Below the pieces are notes generated by a model. The model saw only the letters and a list, made by a program, of their open reading frames with translations, searched no databases and was not told where the DNA came from. The position numbers and the translations under genes were made by a program. From positions 1,050,679-1,114,678 of the forward strand of contig NZ_CP041765.1 of assembly GCF_007559025.1 (NCBI RefSeq): 64,000 nucleotides of DNA, given 5' to 3'. This document shows positions 62,102 to 64,000 of this stretch, piece by piece. This DNA comes from Tomitella fengzijianii. GTDB taxonomy: Bacteria; Actinomycetota; Actinomycetes; Mycobacteriales; Mycobacteriaceae. Position 1 is the first letter of the stretch. Each line of letters opens with the position of its first letter.

Positions 62102-63745
62102 CTAGGAGACGGTTCGCTTGTTCCGCCACTTCGATTCCGTGTGTTCTCGGCCATGTCCGATGTCGCGGCCGATGCGCCGGACGATGGGCTTGGGCAACGC
62201 CGCGGCGCGCACTATTCGCGGCCGGCGGATGGTGCGGGCCGCCCATTCGCCGAGCACCACGCCTGCCGCGAGGGAACTGCCGATGCCGAACACGGTCGCG
62301 AGTCCGCTTAAGCCCGTGAGCGGTTCGTTGGAAAGGAATGAGTACAGGCTGCGATACAGGGACAGGCCGGGCAGCAACGGGGTGATGCCCGCTATGCCGA
62401 CGATGATCGGCGGGGTCAGCGCGCGGCGGGCGAGCAGGCCGCCCGCGACGCCCACGACGGTGGCCGCGGTGCCCGCCGCGATGATCGGGCCGGTGGCCCA
62501 GATTTGCAGCACCGTGTAGACCAGGCTGCCGACCGCGCCCGCCGCGGCGGCCACGCTCACCGCGCGCGCCTCCGCGTAACAGGCCAACGCGAAGAACCCG
62601 GCGGCGAAGGCGCCCGCGATCACCTGGACCGGGATGCGGGTGAGGTCCCCGGAGTACTGCGCGGCGCTGATCGGCGGGAGGGTGAGGCCGACCGCATCGG
62701 ATACGCGCAGACCGATCGCCACGCCGACGATGATGCCCGCTGTCATCATGAGGAGCTCGAAGAACCGGGCCGACGCGGTGATGGGGGCGCCGGTGATGGC
62801 GTCCTGGACCGAGCCGACCACGGAGAGGCCGGACAGCAGCACCACGATCCCCGAGGCGATGACCAGGGAAGGGCGCAGGTCCAGGCCCATGGCGTCGCGC
62901 GCGGAGTAGAGCCCTGCCGCAGGGATCGTGGCGATGAATCCGCCGACGATTTGCTGGAAGAAGTACGGCAGCCCGACTCTGTTGAGCACCAGGTTGGTCT
63001 GGTAGATCGCCATGGTGCACAGCAGCGCCACCGACGCGACGATCACGCCCGCGCCCAGCAACACCGCGATGGCGCCGGCCATTCCGGCCCACGCCACTGT
63101 CGAAACCCAGCGAGGGTACGGATGCGGCGAGTTGGTGATCGATTCGAGCTCGTTCCGGGCCTCGACGGGGCTGACCGCGCCGACGCGAATACGCCGGACC
63201 AGCCGGTCGATGGCCGCCAGCCTGCTGAAGTCGTGGGAACGGTGTTCGACGATCCGGATCGACCCGGCCGGTGGCAGCGTCGACCCGCGGCGGGCGCTGA
63301 TCGCGATCGAGTTGAAGGTGACGTCCACGTCGCACTCCGCCAGGCCGTACGCCGCGGCGACCTGGCGGACCTGGATCTGTGTGTCGATGGCGCCGGTGCC
63401 CGACGCCATCAGGACCTCGCCCACCCAGATGGCGAGGCGGAGCACCTCGGTGACGGCGGTGTCGTCCGTGAGATCGATCGGCTGCAGCGGCGACGGCGGC
63501 GGCGTCGTCGTATCGACCGTGGCACGACGCACTTTGCGCGGGCGGCGCAGATCCTTGCGGCGGGTCAGACGCTGCGCGAGCGACCGCCGCGGAGGTGCCA
63601 CGGCCGTCGGTGCGGAGGCCGCGGCGCCACCGACGTCCGCAGGAGTCGACCCCGGCGGGTCCGGAGGCTGAACCCCGGCGGGGTCGGCTGGTTCGGCGCT
63701 GTCAGTCTTCGACAAGATCCCCGTCCCCGAGTCCGGTCGCGGCAA
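62102..63745 (-). CDS. Threonine/serine exporter family protein (ThrE-like)
   Basis: A 547-residue membrane protein of the ThrE family (DUF1212 plus DUF3815). After a Pro- and Ala-rich N-terminus of about 90 residues comes the soluble part with VLMASGTGAIDTQIQVRQVA and CDVDVTFNSIAISARRG, then about ten helices from residue 215 (including AAGLYSARDAMGLDLRPSLV and IAGITPLLPGLSLYRSLYSF), typical of the exporter of Corynebacterium. The first available codon is TTG 63745, overlapping the upstream gene; TTG 63715 is an alternative. It probably exports threonine, serine or small peptides. Confidence 0.9.
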   Translation of the reverse strand: MPRPDSGTGILSKTDSAEPADPAGVQPPDPPGSTPADVGGAAASAPTAVAPPRRSLAQRLTRRKDLRRPRKVRRATVDTTTPPPSPLQPIDLTDDTAVTEVLRLAIWVGEVLMASGTGAIDTQIQVRQVAAAYGLAECDVDVTFNSIAISARRGSTLPPAGSIRIVEHRSHDFSRLAAIDRLVRRIRVGAVSPVEARNELESITNSPHPYPRWVSTVAWAGMAGAIAVLLGAGVIVASVALLCTMAIYQTNLVLNRVGLPYFFQQIVGGFIATIPAAGLYSARDAMGLDLRPSLVIASGIVVLLSGLSVVGSVQDAITGAPITASARFFELLMMTAGIIVGVAIGLRVSDAVGLTLPPISAAQYSGDLTRIPVQVIAGAFAAGFFALACYAEARAVSVAAAAGAVGSLVYTVLQIWATGPIIAAGTAATVVGVAGGLLARRALTPPIIVGIAGITPLLPGLSLYRSLYSFLSNEPLTGLSGLATVFGIGSSLAAGVVLGEWAARTIRRPRIVRAAALPKPIVRRIGRDIGHGREHTESKWRNKRTVS

Positions 63746-64000
63746 AGGCGCTGGCGAGGTCCGGGTGCACGAACACGGAGCCGACCTGGTCGCCGGTGAT
63801 CTGGAAAGCCGCGGCGATGGTGCGGGAGTCCGGCGCCTCGCCCGGAGTCGCCGAGCCGCTGGCGACGCTTTCCGAAACGACGAGATCGCCCCGCATGAAC
63901 ACGCGCTCGGGGGTCATCGTGGTGTGGGATTCGGACGCCCACTTGTTGAGCACTGCGAGGCCCTGTCCGCCGCCGTGATCGCCGGCGATCTCGATGCCGT
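63702..64000 (-). CDS. NTF2-like protein, 5' part beyond window
   Basis: The frame is open to the window edge and gives at least 98 residues ending in AFAATGLGDGDLVED. The pattern RVFMRGDLVVSE, DSRTIAAAFQITGDQVGSVFVHPDLASAFAATGL resembles the second half of NTF2/SnoaL-like proteins, where a cone-shaped sheet ends with such strands. The start lies outside the window. It overlaps the ThrE-like gene start, so the two are probably co-transcribed. Confidence 0.65.
   Translation of the reverse strand, partial: GIEIAGDHGGGQGLAVLNKWASESHTTMTPERVFMRGDLVVSESVASGSATPGEAPDSRTIAAAFQITGDQVGSVFVHPDLASAFAATGLGDGDLVED

Overview
This window is high-GC actinobacterial DNA. The gene content and order point to the Mycobacteriales (the mycolic-acid group: Mycobacterium, Rhodococcus, Gordonia, Dietzia, Tomitella and relatives). 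The marks are whiB2, mtrA-mtrB-lpqB, a two-gene yrbE plus six-gene mce operon, WS/DGAT and Ltp proteins, F420 enzymes, and many GTG starts with GTGA/ATGA overlaps. The genus cannot be fixed from the sequence alone.

Region 1 (about 1-27.4 kb) is a core block that parallels Rv3260c-Rv3229c of M. tuberculosis. It carries the regulator whiB2; a DUF3499 gene; the mannose activation genes (phosphomannomutase manB, a SIS-like protein, manA); a cation exporter; ahcY and tmk; the MtrAB-LpqB cell-cycle/envelope signalling operon; a comF-like gene; the ribosome hibernation factor hpf; secA1; a WS/DGAT-like protein; and a ferredoxin-reductase/DesA3 desaturase pair behind a striking palindrome. A ClC channel with CBS domains ends the block at a large two-way hairpin.

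Region 2 (27.5-33.2 kb and 36.9-40.6 kb) holds cholesterol side-chain catabolism genes resembling Rv3520c-Rv3523 and echA19/fadD19. A nitronate monooxygenase follows fadD19. Divergent pairs share KstR-type operators.

Region 3 (33.3-36.9 kb) sits inside region 2 and looks like a decaying accessory island: an hsdM stub, an orphan ImmA/IrrE-type peptidase, an intact FitAB-like toxin-antitoxin pair, a secreted lipoprotein, and a Phd-type antitoxin joined to the remains of a VapC toxin.

Region 4 (40.6-46.3 kb) is a compact nitrite/NO-type module: a large membrane-anchored NirK-like multicopper protein, a second polytopic membrane protein, a cysteine-bearing winged-helix regulator, a possible 28-residue peptide, and a DUF2249/hemerythrin-like protein.

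Region 5 (46.3-60.2 kb) returns to cholesterol: the heteromeric acyl-CoA dehydrogenase genes fadE27 and fadE26 diverge from ferredoxin fdxD, then comes the whole mce4 sterol-import operon (yrbE4A/B, mce4A-F, two Mce-associated proteins). Four KstR-like boxes (31381, 37845, 48835, 49287) tie the import and catabolic genes into one regulon.

Region 6 (60.2-64 kb) holds otsA (trehalose-6-phosphate synthase), a small protein gene, a ThrE-type exporter and the 3' end of an NTF2-like gene cut by the window edge. I saw no tRNA, rRNA, CRISPR array or intact insertion sequence.
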